32,616 nt of DNA from Plicaturopsis crispa FD-325 SS-3 (GCA_000827205.1 KN832555.1:884837-917452); one strand, 5' to 3'. Counted from the stretch's first letter, positions 1-10,067 are shown. Notes: generated by a model not told the origin, from the letters alone. Translations and numbers: made by a program.

Positions 1-153
1 GGCTCTATCAACTTAGAGTATGTGCCAACAAATGACATGGTCGCGGATGGCATGACCAAGGGGCTCACTGGACAAAAGCACACGCGCTTTTTGGAGATGT
101 TGGGAATGAAACTTCGCCCAAGTGGGAGTGTTGTGAATGGACATTTACCATAG
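1..153 (+). mobile_element. 3' end of Ty1/copia retrotransposon polyprotein (RNase H tail)
   Basis: The first frame is open from the window edge to a TAG at 151-153 and encodes 50 residues. It contains YVPTNDMVADGMTKGL, the typical C-terminal signature of copia-type RNase H domains (V-x-T-x-x-x-x-A-D-x-x-T-K). The rest of the polyprotein lies outside the window. A purine-rich tract (about 120-128) followed by TGTTG at 129 resembles a polypurine tract and the start of a 3' LTR, so the coding end probably overlaps the LTR. The family assignment rests on the motif; whether the element is intact cannot be judged. Confidence 0.85.
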
Positions 154-281
154 TATACGTTCTCGTTCCTTTCCTATTTCCTTATTTGGACTTAGCCCCT
201 AAGTGAACTTCCTTCGGACGTTTATTCGGATCTCGGAACTTCATGGACTTTTCGACGCGTCGCGTCTCTTTTCTTTTCCTC

Positions 282-311
282 AGTCGTTCACTTATATTCA
301 CGACGACTGAG
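282..311. repeat. 30-bp direct repeat, copy 1, able to form a hairpin
   Basis: This is identical to 395-424. With two extra upstream bases it forms a perfect 9-bp inverted repeat, CTCAGTCGT at 279-287 and ACGACTGAG at 303-311, with a 15-nt loop. Confidence 0.9.
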
Positions 312-394
312 GTATGTTCCATTGCTATTACACTAAAGCTACTTAATACTTACTGTACCTATAGTTTGCTATCTTGCATCTAGGTACATAATAT

Positions 395-424
395 AGTCGT
401 TCACTTATATTCACGACGACTGAG
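395..424. repeat. 30-bp direct repeat, copy 2
   Basis: Exact copy of 282-311. Its inner 6-bp inverted repeat is kept, but the outer stem pairs are lost because the left flank differs. It is followed directly by the second copy of a 21-bp repeat (423-443; first copy 363-383). Confidence 0.9.
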
Positions 425-643
425 TTTGCTATCTTGCATCTAGCGGCACTTGCGCGTCCCTCAAGGTCCCATTCGGTTCTTTATGCCGCTCTCTTGCAAA
501 GTTGGCATTGACATGTCGGGCATTGAGAGAACCCGCAGAATATTGGTTGTATTTTAATATTTCTGGTCTGTTGCCGATCCTCCAGTTTCTAAATGCGCCC
601 GATATTTCTCATGTGAGCAATGTGATTTCATATCCTATTCTTT

Positions 644-1738
644 GTGACTGATGTATCATGTTGTATAAAGCTCGTGCCACAGGGCTCACAAGAACGATTT
701 CGCGCGAAGGCTAGTAGAGTGCGGCGCATCACCTGGAGAGAGGAGCGAGACGCACTGAGCCTGGCATCCCCTCGACTCCTATGGATCAGCAGGCAGGGTG
801 CCGAAGGGGGCGGGGACTTCCTCCCGCTCGCCGAGTCATTTCGTGCCCGCTGTTCCACGAGTCTGGGATTGTCTGGAATCGCACAGTGGTTTCCCGCATC
901 GTTGTCGCGCCTCGACCTCGTACTCAAGTTCGAGCCGGGATGTGACTTAGACGAGAGCCTCACGGCGGCATGCAAGCGTGTGCAGGAGCACTGCGTCGCC
1001 CTGCAGAAATTCTCGTTATGGATGGATGTTACACTTCTGCGGACACGATGCGACACCATCTGTGCTCTCGCGGGAGTACTCCGATGTCGCACTCTTCGCG
1101 ATGTCTCAATACCTCTTGGCCTTTTCACGGACTCCATCTCCGCCACGCTAGGAGACTTGCCGAATCTACACACGCTGCGGCTCAAAGCCCGCACGCGGAG
1201 GTTGGAATCCCGCCCCTCATTCTCCCTCCTCGGCGCCAATCTCGAACATAAACCGGGGCAATATCCCGCCCTACGTCGCTTGCGCGTACGCGGGAGCCTG
1301 GAGGAGGCTACAAAGGTCGTGCGGCACCTCGCTGCGCCAGACCTCCAGCAAATCTGGGTCGATGTAGCGTCGTTGAGCTACAAGGACGAGATACACGACT
1401 TCACGTGCACTGTGGCCGAGCGCTGCCCCAGCCTCCGGGACTTTAGTGTCAATGTCGCCTCGCTCCACCCCGCCGAGACGCCGGCATGGGTCAATCTGGA
1501 GGCACTGCTCGCTTTTGCCCATTTACAGTTCCTCGCGATCGGCCATCCTCTCCCGCTGCCGCTCACCGAGCGCATGCAGCGGGATTGGCCGCGCATGGAT
1601 GCATCGGTCAATCTCTTCTCGATGAGCCGTAAATCAGGAGAGTCGTGGGTTTTGGAGATCGTCGAGCGAGACGGCGCGTCGGCGAGTGTCCCACTGGCAT
1701 CCAACGAGCCGCTGCGAGCAACGGGGCCGGGAGCCTGA
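644..1738 (+). pseudogene. F-box/LRR-type protein, probably 5'-truncated
   Basis: The uninterrupted frame encodes up to 364 residues. The sequence has leucine-rich spacing (for example LPNLHTLRLKA, YPALRRLRVRG, CPSLRDFSVNV, LQFLAIGHP) and the phrases RRITWREERD and SRLDLVLKF. These resemble the long F-box/LRR-like proteins that are expanded in agaricomycetes. The N-terminal F-box expected in that family (a 40-50 residue segment beginning about L-P-x-E-I-L) is absent, and the DNA just upstream is transposon tail. I infer loss of the 5' end, perhaps linked to the insertion. The first 30 or so codons may be spurious. It could still be expressed as a shorter protein. The opposite strand also holds an open frame (628-1239), which I take as a shadow. 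Confidence 0.5.
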
Positions 1739-3020
1739 GTTCGATGTTTTGTCAAGCATATTTTCTATCTTGGACTTGGACTGTGGACTCATACCGCATA
1801 CGTTGTGTTGATTCCTTCGCTTTCTTGCTTTCGTGGACATTTCAGCATTTGTTCGACCTTTCCTGCATTTGTTCGTCATTTACTAGCGTGGTAGTGGAAC
1901 AAGTATACCGTGTATTGTCGCGTCATCTCTATTGCGTCTCCATTCAAATTAAGAAATTGCGCTCGACGGCATGAGCGCACGTCATCACCAAGGCAAGTAC
2001 ATTGCCTGCCAGTGAAACTGCGGCTACAGTGTACAGAGGCATGAGGAGAGGAACGTTAGGACTGGATTGGTAGAAACCGGCGACTGTCGAGGGTTGAGAG
2101 GATTTGCTTAGATGCCGAAAATGTCTGTCGCAGTAAAACGCTCGAGCGAGGGCATAGTGTTGCAACAGGTTACGACGATCACGACTCGAAGAAATCGGAG
2201 ATTGAGTATGATCACTGGTAGGCAGCATAGGTGCGGCTGCCTTTCTCGGAGGCTACGCCAATTTCACCGTGGTAGTGAATCAGATACCGTGTATCGTCGC
2301 GAGAATTTGTGACTAGGTGACGCAGTCCGTTGAGTCCATATAGCAAGACCCGAGTGGTCAGTCTCACAGCTTCGCGGCTGACCAGTGAGCATGTTGACGC
2401 AGCATGGGCATGACGACAGACGCACGCCGATAGATGACAGCTACCAAGCACCGCGATAGGTGCACGATGAGCCGTTCTGCGTTTCCTCGGAGCTCGATTT
2501 CGACGCGTCTTGCACCGATACGCCTCAGTGGGTGCACGCAGTCAGACTCATCTCCCCAAGATCTGATTGTCGAATTTCCATTTGGGCAGAAGATGTCTAT
2601 CTGTTGAATAGATACTTGAGTGCATTATGAATCCAGGAGACGCCACCTTGTAAGCACATATTGTTCAGCACAAGGCGCTGACATTGGAAGTGCACACGGC
2701 CGCCGACATTTTCCTTGTGGGCCAAAACATCTGAAATTCACTCGTCTGTGCTCTGTATTCCCAGAGTTTCTACGATAAGGATGTGAGAGAGCAGCAGAGC
2801 GTGTAAAAGCGCGACGGACAAGAGTCGGGGAAAGAGAAAAAGACTTGGAATCTGGATTGGGGTAAATAAACCGAAAGTTCCCACGGATGCCGGAGCTGTC
2901 GGCCCTTGTCGGCCCACGCAAGAGTCTTAGCAATAATCTCATCCATCGCCGCATCGCACTCCTTATTCCCTAACCTCCACCACCATTGCCCTTTCCCGTC
3001 TTTCATCCATCCTACGCACC
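1739..3020. other. Intergenic stretch without a convincing gene
   Basis: About 1.3 kb. Only short open frames without recognisable domains occur on either strand. A diverged repeat pair is visible: about 1888-1922 and 2269-2301 both read GTGGTAGTG, then ACCGTGTAT, then GTCGCG. The last few hundred bases, with short pyrimidine-rich tracts (for example 2965-3020), are the likely promoter and 5' leader of the 6-phosphogluconate dehydrogenase gene. No clear TATA box was assigned. Confidence 0.5.
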
Positions 3021-4942
3021 ATGTCCGCTCCTACGTGCGTCTAGTTCGTTTTTGTTCAGCGAGAAAGCATCACAACTGACTTGATCTTAGTGGTGACATC
3101 GGCCTCATTGGCTTGGCCGTCATGGTTCGCATCCTCACAGATCGACCCGCTGAACGTCTCTCAAAGTTTTCTGCTTAGGGTCAAAATCTGATCCTCAACA
3201 TGAACGACAAGGGCTTCACCGTTGTCGCGTACAACCGGACAACTAGCAAAGTTGACCACTTCCTTGCGAACGAGGCCAAGGGTAAGTTATCTCGCGAGAT
3301 TTACCGTTCATAATGTATTGAATTGCATTTTACAGGCACAAAGATCCAGGGGGCGCACTCCATTGAGGAGCTTGTTGCTAAGCTCAAGAAGCCCCGCAAA
3401 ATCATCCTCCTTGTAAAGGCTGGACCCGCCGTCGACAGCTTCATCTCGCAGCTTGAGCCTTTCCTTGAGAAGGGTGACATTGTCATTGACGGTGGTAACT
3501 CCCACTTCCCTGATTCTATCCGTCGCACCAAGGAGCTCGAGGCAAAGGGCTTCCTTTTCGTTGGCTCCGGTGTCTCTGGTGGTGAGGAGGGTGCCCGTTA
3601 CGGTCCTTCCCTCATGCCCGGTGGATCCACCGCGGCATGGCCCGCTATCAAGGAAATCTTCCAGGCCACTGCCGCACAGGCGTACGGCGAGCCCTGCTGT
3701 GACTGGGTCGGTGAGACCGGCTCCGGTCACTACGTCAAAATGGTCCACAACGGTGCGTCTGAGCCTGCATGCGCTGTTTTTTGCAGCCGTCAGCTCATGC
3801 ATACAAATAAGGTATCGAGTACGGTGACATGCAGCTAATTGCTGAGGCATACGACATCCTCAAGCGCGGCCTCGGATTGAACGAGGAGGAGATCGCGAAC
3901 ATCTTCTTGACATGGAACAAGGGTGTTCTCGACTCGTTCTTGATCGACATCACCGCCAACATCCTCAAGTTCAAGGATGACGATGGCGAGCCCGTCGTGA
4001 CCAAGATCCTCGACAAAGCCGGCCAAAAGGGTACTGGAAAATGGACCGCTATCGCCGCTCTGGACGCCGGAACCGCCGGTCCGTAATGTCCCATGCTCAG
4101 TCAGACGTGCCGCTGATCTCTCGTGTGGATTTTAGTCACTCTCATTGGTGAGGCCGTGTTCGCACGTTGCTTGTCCGCTATCAAGGACGAGCGTATCCGC
4201 GCCAGCAAAGTCATCGCGGGTCCCCAAAAGGAGGTGTTCCGCGGTGACAAGCAGCAGTTCATCGACGATCTCGAGCAGGCGCTCTACGCCTCGAAGATCA
4301 TCTCCTACACCCAGGGCTTCATGCTCATGAGGGAGACGGCCAAGGAGCTCAACTGGAACTTGAACTACGCCGGCATCGCCAGCATGTGGCGAGGCGGATG
4401 CATCATCAAGGCAAGTGACGCCGCCCCAATGAAATGAAATGTTGATTAAACGTGGCGTACAGAGTGTCTTCCTCAGTGACATCACCTCGGCGTACAACAA
4501 GAACCCCAAGCTCGAGTCGCTGCTGTTCGATGACTTCTTCAACAAGGGTGCGTCACAACTTACTCCGCGCACGCAGCGCTCTTTCTGACGCGTGCAACGT
4601 CTGTAGCCCTCCACAAGGCGCAGCCCGGCTGGCGGCGCGTCATTGCGCAGGCCGTTCTCTGGGGTATCCCCACCCCGGCCTTCAGCACCGCGCTCGCCTT
4701 CTTCGACGGGTACAGGAGCGAGATCGTCCCTGCCAACCTCCTCCAGGCCCAGCGTGACTACTTCGGCGCGCACACCTTCCGGGTGCTCCCCGGCAAGGAG
4801 AACGAGAAGTTCAAGGCTGGCGAGGACATCCGTACGTCTCATCCTCTACATGTTCATCCGCAACGACTGATGGACTGGGTGTATAGACGTCAACTGGACT
4901 GGCCGCGGTGGCAACGTCTCGGCGTCTACCTACGCTGCTTAG
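3021..4942 (+). CDS. GND1: 6-phosphogluconate dehydrogenase, decarboxylating
   Basis: Oxidises and decarboxylates 6-phosphogluconate to ribulose-5-phosphate and makes NADPH in the cytosolic pentose phosphate pathway. Nine exons join to 491 residues, the usual family length: 3021-3034, 3091-3124, 3179-3281, 3336-3752, 3812-4078, 4136-4410, 4463-4547, 4607-4831, 4887-4942. Visible motifs are the NADP-binding [12 protein letters not shown] near residue 10, GGNSHFPDS, the substrate loop [20 protein letters not shown], catalytic [13 protein letters not shown] (Lys185, His188, Asn189), and the C-terminal half with [15 protein letters not shown]. The first coding exon is only 14 nt. Intron 6 (4411-4462) starts with GCAAGT, a GC-AG intron; the protein reads cleanly across it (IIK/SVFLSD). 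A GGAAGGAC-type short tandem repeat follows at 4963-4992 in the 3' flank. Confidence 0.97.
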
Positions 4943-5302
4943 GGCGGAACAATTGTATTGAAAGGAAGGACGGAAGGACGGAAGGAAGGAAGAATACAAG
5001 AATGTGTATGTACAACAGAGGTACAACAAATTCGTTTATGTGTCCTTAGATTTTATAACTCTTTTCCCGACCATCTGTCGTAACACTCATGTTGTACGAA
5101 GCGCCTTGTACCTAGACTTTGTACGCAAATGTCATGAGTTGCGCAATCAGTTAGCTGGTAGATTTTCATTCCCTCGATGTGCAGGTGCAGGGCTTCACGC
5201 CCTCGAATCCACTGGATTCGAGGGCGTGATATCGGGACTGCCTAAAGAGGAAGTCAAGTATCTTCAAATCTTCGCGTCGTTTTCGCCTCTTGATCTCGTT
5301 CA
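4943..5302. other. 3' flank of GND1 and 5' region of the ASNSD1-like gene
   Basis: 360 bases without a gene. The region begins with an (A/C)GGA-rich microsatellite at 4963-4992 and is AT-rich around 5000-5160. It ends with the likely leader of the next gene. A perfect 17-bp inverted repeat sits at 5195-5229 (separate entry). Confidence 0.7.
5195..5229. promoter_or_regulatory. Perfect 17-bp inverted repeat upstream of the ASNSD1-like gene
   Basis: The left arm TCACGCCCTCGAATCCA (5195-5211) and right arm TGGATTCGAGGGCGTGA (5213-5229) are exact reverse complements around a single C at 5212. The right arm ends 73 nt before the start codon at 5303. If transcribed it would fold into a very stable hairpin in the 5' leader; as DNA it could be a dyad protein-binding site. 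The symmetry is seen directly; the role is not known. Confidence 0.6.
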
Positions 5303-7817
5303 ATGTGCGGCATTTTCTTCTGTGCCCGACATCATAGCGATGCCGCGACCAGTTTCGACGATCTAGCGGCAAAGCTGCGCACCGCCAATACTGCCCGTGG
5401 TCTGTCGATTCCTCGATGAAGGGAGCCACTACTAAATAACCGATGCGTTCTTCTCTACGCAGGCCCCGATGCGCAGCGAACGCATCGGATAGCAATATCG
5501 GGCGAAAACGTACTGGAAAGTGCGGGGACGAGCGACGGCCCTCCTCTCTCCCTCGAGTTTTTTGCCTCTGAGCTCAAGTTGAGGGGTGACGCGCCCGTGG
5601 TGCAGCCCCATACGCAGGACGGCAATGTTTTGTGCTTCAACGGAGAAGTAGGTGCCGTTCATAAATGAAATGAAAACCGTGTTCACTTATTCTTTGCCTG
5701 TACTATATCTGGGATAGATTTTTGAAGGGCTAGACGTAGGTACTGGGGGCACGACGGACTGCAAGCATGATTCTGAATATGCTCCAGATCTCCGCCCATG
5801 AGAACGATGGGGTAAAGCTCTTTCAGCCGATGACCGCTCTTCAAAGACCGGAGGAAGAACTACCGACACTTCTGAGTAGCATTGAGGGCCCGTGAGTCTG
5901 TCAATTCATCGAAAGATCCGTCTCTGACTCCCATTTTTCTAGATACGCGTTTGTGTATTTTCATGTTCGTATGCGCTCGTAAGCGTACTGCTTTGAATGC
6001 TCATTACCAGAGTTAGGGAACTACCCAAAGGCTCTACTTCGGTCGTGATCCCCTCGGTCGGAGATCGCTCTTGATCCATAAGCCGAGTGTATCCAACCCA
6101 TACTTGCTGCTGTTTTCTGTGTCTGCCGGTATTGAGGACGGTTATGACGTGGAAGAGCTACCGACTCAAGGCATATTTTCGTTGGACGTCCGTAAACTTG
6201 TCACAGTCACAGATGTGTGTATCATCGACGTCTTGAAGCCGTAACGTCTTAACTTTGTCTTGTAGGTCACTGCAGAGTTTGAACAATGCGTGAATATTTT
6301 GCCACATTTGACTCACGATCCATCTCTAGTTGCGACCTCATCTACCGTGCGTAATTTTTGAGACTTGCGTCATATCTCGAGCTGAGCATTTTCTAGATCA
6401 CCCTCAGCAAGGTCAACACAACAATACCGCCTCTTGATTATCCCCAACTACAGTCCCTGGACTCCATCCCGCCGTACCTATCGTGCGCCGTGGACGATCT
6501 CATATATCACCTGGATAGAAGCGTGATGCTCCGTGTCCAGAATATACCACAATCGCCGTATGTTTCCGCATCTGAGAGCATTCCTACTATATTCTCATGA
6601 CCGTTTAGAGAGACTCTGGGACGATCTCGCGTAGCGGTCCTCTTCAGCGGGGGCATCGACTCCACCATCATCACATATCTCGCCCATCGGTGCGCCCTTC
6701 AATGCTCGTCGTTCTCTTCCCCTTCGCCTGATGGTTGAAATACCACGCAGACACCTACCTGTAGACGAGCCCATCGATTTGCTCAATGTTGCATTCGAGA
6801 ACCCGCGGAAGATCTCTCTTCAGTCCGAGGGCAACCTCGGGGGGCTATCCAAAAAGGCCAAAAATGCAAAAAAGCGCCAAAGTGCGGCGAACAAGAAGGT
6901 CGATCAGTCTTGGTTGGTCCCAGATCGCGTCACGGGCCTCAAGGAAGTGGAGGAGCTGAGGCGGTTGTGCCCAGGCCGAATATGGAATTTCGTGAGCACC
7001 TAGTGGGCGAAGCGCAAGGAGTGGTTAGTTCTGACGGCTATTTTAGGTGGAAGTGAACGTTCCGTACAAGGTGGGTATGCCATGAGTTCACGCTCGTCAA
7101 CATCACCGTTTATGTGGGTAACAGGAATCGCAAAATGCACGACCGACAGTAGAAGCCCTGATGTTTCCAAGTCGCACTGTCATGGATCTCGTACGCTTCG
7201 CCGTTCCCTGCGTAGAATGGAAATTGACATTTTCCCCCGTAGAGTCTTGCCATGGCCTTGTATTTCGCATCGCGGGGCGAAGGAAGAGTGCAGGACAGCC
7301 CTGACGCACCTTATTATGACTACACGAGTCATGCTCGGGTGCTTCTGAACGGCTTAGGATCAGACGAGCTACTAGGAGGCTATGGACGCCATCGAACGGC
7401 GTTCCAGAGCGGCGGATGGCAAGCTGTCATCGAGGAGGTGAGCATCTCAAGTTCGAGCGACTAAATCTTATTGTATCTCTAACATTCCTCCTACAGCTGC
7501 AACTCGAAATTGACCGTATACCGACTCGCAATCTGGGGAGAGATGACCGCGTCATCGCATCGCACGGGAAGGAGACGCGGCATCCTTTCCTCTCCCTGTC
7601 GGTCGTTTCCTTTCTCGCGCAGCTTCCGGTACACTACAAAATGGACCCTCGTTTGGATATCGGGCTGGGGGATAAGATGCTCCTGCGGCTGGCGGCAAGG
7701 AAGTTGGGCCTTGAAGAGGCGAGTGAGCGGAAGAAGAAGGCCATGCAGTTTGGTAGTCATTCGGCGAGGATGGAAACTGGCCAGGGGGATAGGAAAGGCG
7801 ATGTGTTGTTACAATGA
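5303..7817 (+). CDS. ASNSD1: ASNSD1-like protein (class II amidotransferase plus asparagine-synthetase domain)
   Basis: Fourteen exons join to about 597 residues: 5303-5399, 5463-5647, 5718-5735, 5788-5891, 5943-5964, 6017-6214, 6266-6346, 6397-6557, 6609-6689, 6751-6991, 7047-7070, 7125-7190, 7243-7437, 7497-7817. The start MCGIFFC puts Cys2 where class II glutamine amidotransferases have their nucleophile. Further motifs are GPDAQ, the GNVLCFNGE/IFEGLD segment, HENDGV, YFGRDPLGRRSLL, the ATP-binding PP-loop SGGIDST near residue 302, LNGLGSDELLGGYGRHR and KETRHPFLSL. Length and divergence fit the ASNSD1 family rather than true asparagine synthetase. The molecular function of that family is not settled, so asparagine synthesis should not be assumed. 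A lysine-rich insert (GGLSKKAKNAKKRQSAANKK) follows the PP-loop exon. Three exons are tiny (18, 22 and 24 nt). Individual boundaries of the small exons are the least certain part. Confidence 0.92.
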
Positions 7818-8059
7818 AAGCGGTGCACGCATAGGCATAATTTATTGCGTGTTATGGGGCGTTTCAAGGAGCAGACAGGCCACTAGGCAGATCGACGAGC
7901 GCATTGATTTGCAGCAACTTGAAGTTATTCTGTCCAAGTGCTTCAGAGTCCGCGAACCTTCTGCCGAAAGTGGCCGAGAATTTCTGCCGCCTCCCCGCGC
8001 GTCGACGTCTTCCTCTCGCGCGCTCAAATTGTTTCGACAGACACTCTCCTTTCTCCATT

Positions 8060-9304
8060 ATGGCCATTCCTCAAGCTCTGTCTCGTCTCGTCGGTAAGTC
8101 GATCAGTGACGTCTGAATTGTTTCCAAGGCCAACTCCTGCTCGCATCAGTTCCGTTGGGTCTTGCTGCCGTAGCGATCCAGTCGAGCATATACGATGTTC
8201 CTGGCGGGTACCGTGCAGTCATGTTCGACAGGTTTTCTGGAGTGAAGGACAAGGTGCGCAAAGTACTTCTGCAGTCTTGAATGTTTGTTCATTTCTCGTG
8301 TTAGGCAACTGGTGAAGGCACGCATTTCCTGGTGCCCGGGCTGCAACGCGCCATTCTATATGACTGCCGTATCAAGCCTCGGGTGAGTCCTGTTGCAACC
8401 ATTGACTCTCTGCAACGCTTACACGTCCTCTCAAAGAATATCTCCACCACAACTGGATCGAAAGACTTGCAAATGGTGTCCATAACTCTCCGGGTTCTTT
8501 CGAGGCCGGACCAAGAGCACCTCTCCAAAATTTACCAGAGCCTGGGTATGGACTACGACGAGAGGGTGCTGCCGTCCATTGGGAATGAGGTCCTGAAGAG
8601 CATCGTCGCGCAATTCGACGCGGCAGAGTTGATCACACAACGTGAAGTGGTGAGTTACCAGCTTCATGCCCGAGAGCGAGGGGCTAATAAATGACGCAGG
8701 TGTCTTCGAGAATACGAGCGGACTTGCTCCAGCGTGCGGGCGAATTCAACATCAAGCTGGAGGACGTGTCCATCACGCATCTTACGTTTGGAAAAGTATG
8801 TTGTTAGCTGGCAGTTCCAGTCCCCCTTACTGACGTTGCATGTGCCCCAGGAATTCACACAGGTTGGCGTCTACGCATGTTGATGGGTTAATCAGTGCTA
8901 ACTTGCAGTATCTATAGGCTGTTGAGGCGAAACAGATTGCACAGCAAGGTAAGTTTTTACGTGTTTAGAGAACAAACCTTTGCTAAATAACCACTTAGAT
9001 GCTGAGCGGGCGAAGTTCATCGTCGAAAAGGTGCGTGACTTGTGATGGAAAGTTTCTCTGCAATTAACACGATGACATGCAGGCTGAGCAAGAACGACAA
9101 GCAGCCGTCATCCGTGCGGAGGGAGAGGCGGAGGCTGCCGCTACGATCTCGAAGGCGCTGGAAAAGGCTGGCGAGGCATTCGTCGCGTTCCGGAAAATCG
9201 AGGCGAGCAAAGCAATCGTGCAGTCGCTTGCTAACAACCGCAACGTCACATATATTCCGAGCGGGGGAGGGAATGTGCTGCTGAACGTGCCTACGAACAA
9301 TTAG
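8060..9304 (+). CDS. PHB1: Prohibitin-1 subunit
   Basis: Mitochondrial inner-membrane scaffold protein that assembles with Phb2 into ring complexes and chaperones membrane proteins. Nine exons give 273 residues, the normal size: 8060-8093, 8150-8253, 8305-8382, 8437-8649, 8700-8795, 8851-8862, 8918-8948, 8999-9030, 9083-9304. An N-terminal hydrophobic segment (about residues 10-26) precedes [21 protein letters not shown]. Then come the PHB/SPFH core ([56 protein letters not shown]), [21 protein letters not shown], and the coiled-coil helix rich in A, E and K. HLTFGKEFT places it with Phb1 rather than Phb2. Exon 6 is only 12 nt and encodes EFTQ. The first intron could also use a closer AG at 8127-8128, but that would be only 35 nt long. 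Confidence 0.95.
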
Positions 9305-10067
9305 GGCAGAGCGTCATCGGGAGATGCTATTGTACGTAGAGAGCATGTTGATCCATCAGTTTCAATTCTCTGCCTTTGAATGACGGGTTACACGCTACTT
9401 GCCATTCAGCGAGCGCTTCGCGCCCCAGGGCCGAGTCTTTTCGATTGAAGGATCGATTCTATCGCATCTTAAGCTTCATGTCTTCCTTGCTGTCGAAAGG
9501 TGCACTTGGTGAGAGTCTTCTTTGGATGACACTGGTGGTCTGCCTTGCTTCAATCGCTGACTTTGTTTTCGAGCAGTAATGTAGCTGCAGTCGTCCTTGG
9601 AGTCGTCCTAAAGATTACGCGTTAGCCGGGCGTGCCAGAATGTGTCTGCGCAGAGCGACCATGTTCAAAACCTTCCGAACGCCGCGGCGTCGCGCAACGG
9701 CGGTCGGTACACTGTGAGCGACGCCGTCGGGGTACATTTGGGGGCTATATTGCGGCGTCGTTAGCCGCGATTGGCCGTTGAAGTTTGAGAAGCTAACAGG
9801 AGACCGCGATCTAACGAGTGCTAACCATCGACTCAATACAGCACTAGCTCTCGCGCGACTATACAATGGTGATTTAGCAGGGACCACCCCTGCTTCCTGG
9901 TCCAATACTTAATCATTGCTCTCCCTCCCTCGCTTCCTTTGCGCGTTCATCTCGCAAATACACCGCCGGCAGAAAAGGTAAGACGAACCGAGTTGGAACC
10001 GAGATGGCTTATAATCGAGACTCGTTACAGTGCTGTCCCTTCAATTCCTACCGCCGCCCTCCCTGCC
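9305..10067. other. Intergenic region between PHB1 and the carboxylesterase gene
   Basis: 763 bases. The left part is the PHB1 3' flank. A possible tiny spliced frame occurs at 9478-9625 (see findings). From about 9640 to 9800 the DNA is rich in CG-containing words (for example GCGGCGTCG at two places). The right part (9905-9950) is pyrimidine-rich and is probably the esterase promoter and leader. No convincing gene or RNA was identified. Confidence 0.5.

Larger units (their letters stand above)
129..643 (+). repeat. Probable 3' LTR and repeat-bearing tail of the copia element
   Basis: No gene is seen here. The LTR probably starts with TGTTGTG at 129, just after a purine-rich tract, but its 3' border was not identified. 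Inside are two interleaved direct repeats. A 30-bp unit lies at 282-311 and 395-424. A 21-bp unit lies at 363-383 and 423-443. The stretch between this tail and the F-box-like gene is AT-richer than the coding regions and gives no open frame of interest. Confidence 0.6.

Noticed and set aside
628-1239. 203-codon minus-strand frame over the F-box-like gene
   Set aside because: Arg/Ser-rich translation without domain signal, antisense to the better supported LRR-type frame.
5195-5229. Possible tRNA or B-box-like element because of the CTCGAATCC word
   Set aside because: The sequence is a simple perfect dyad; no acceptor stem, D-arm or anticodon arm can be fitted around it.
5004-5366. 120-codon frame covering the leader of the ASNSD1-like gene
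   Set aside because: It runs through the palindrome and into the first exon in another frame, and shows no similarity to known upstream-encoded peptides of ASNSD1.
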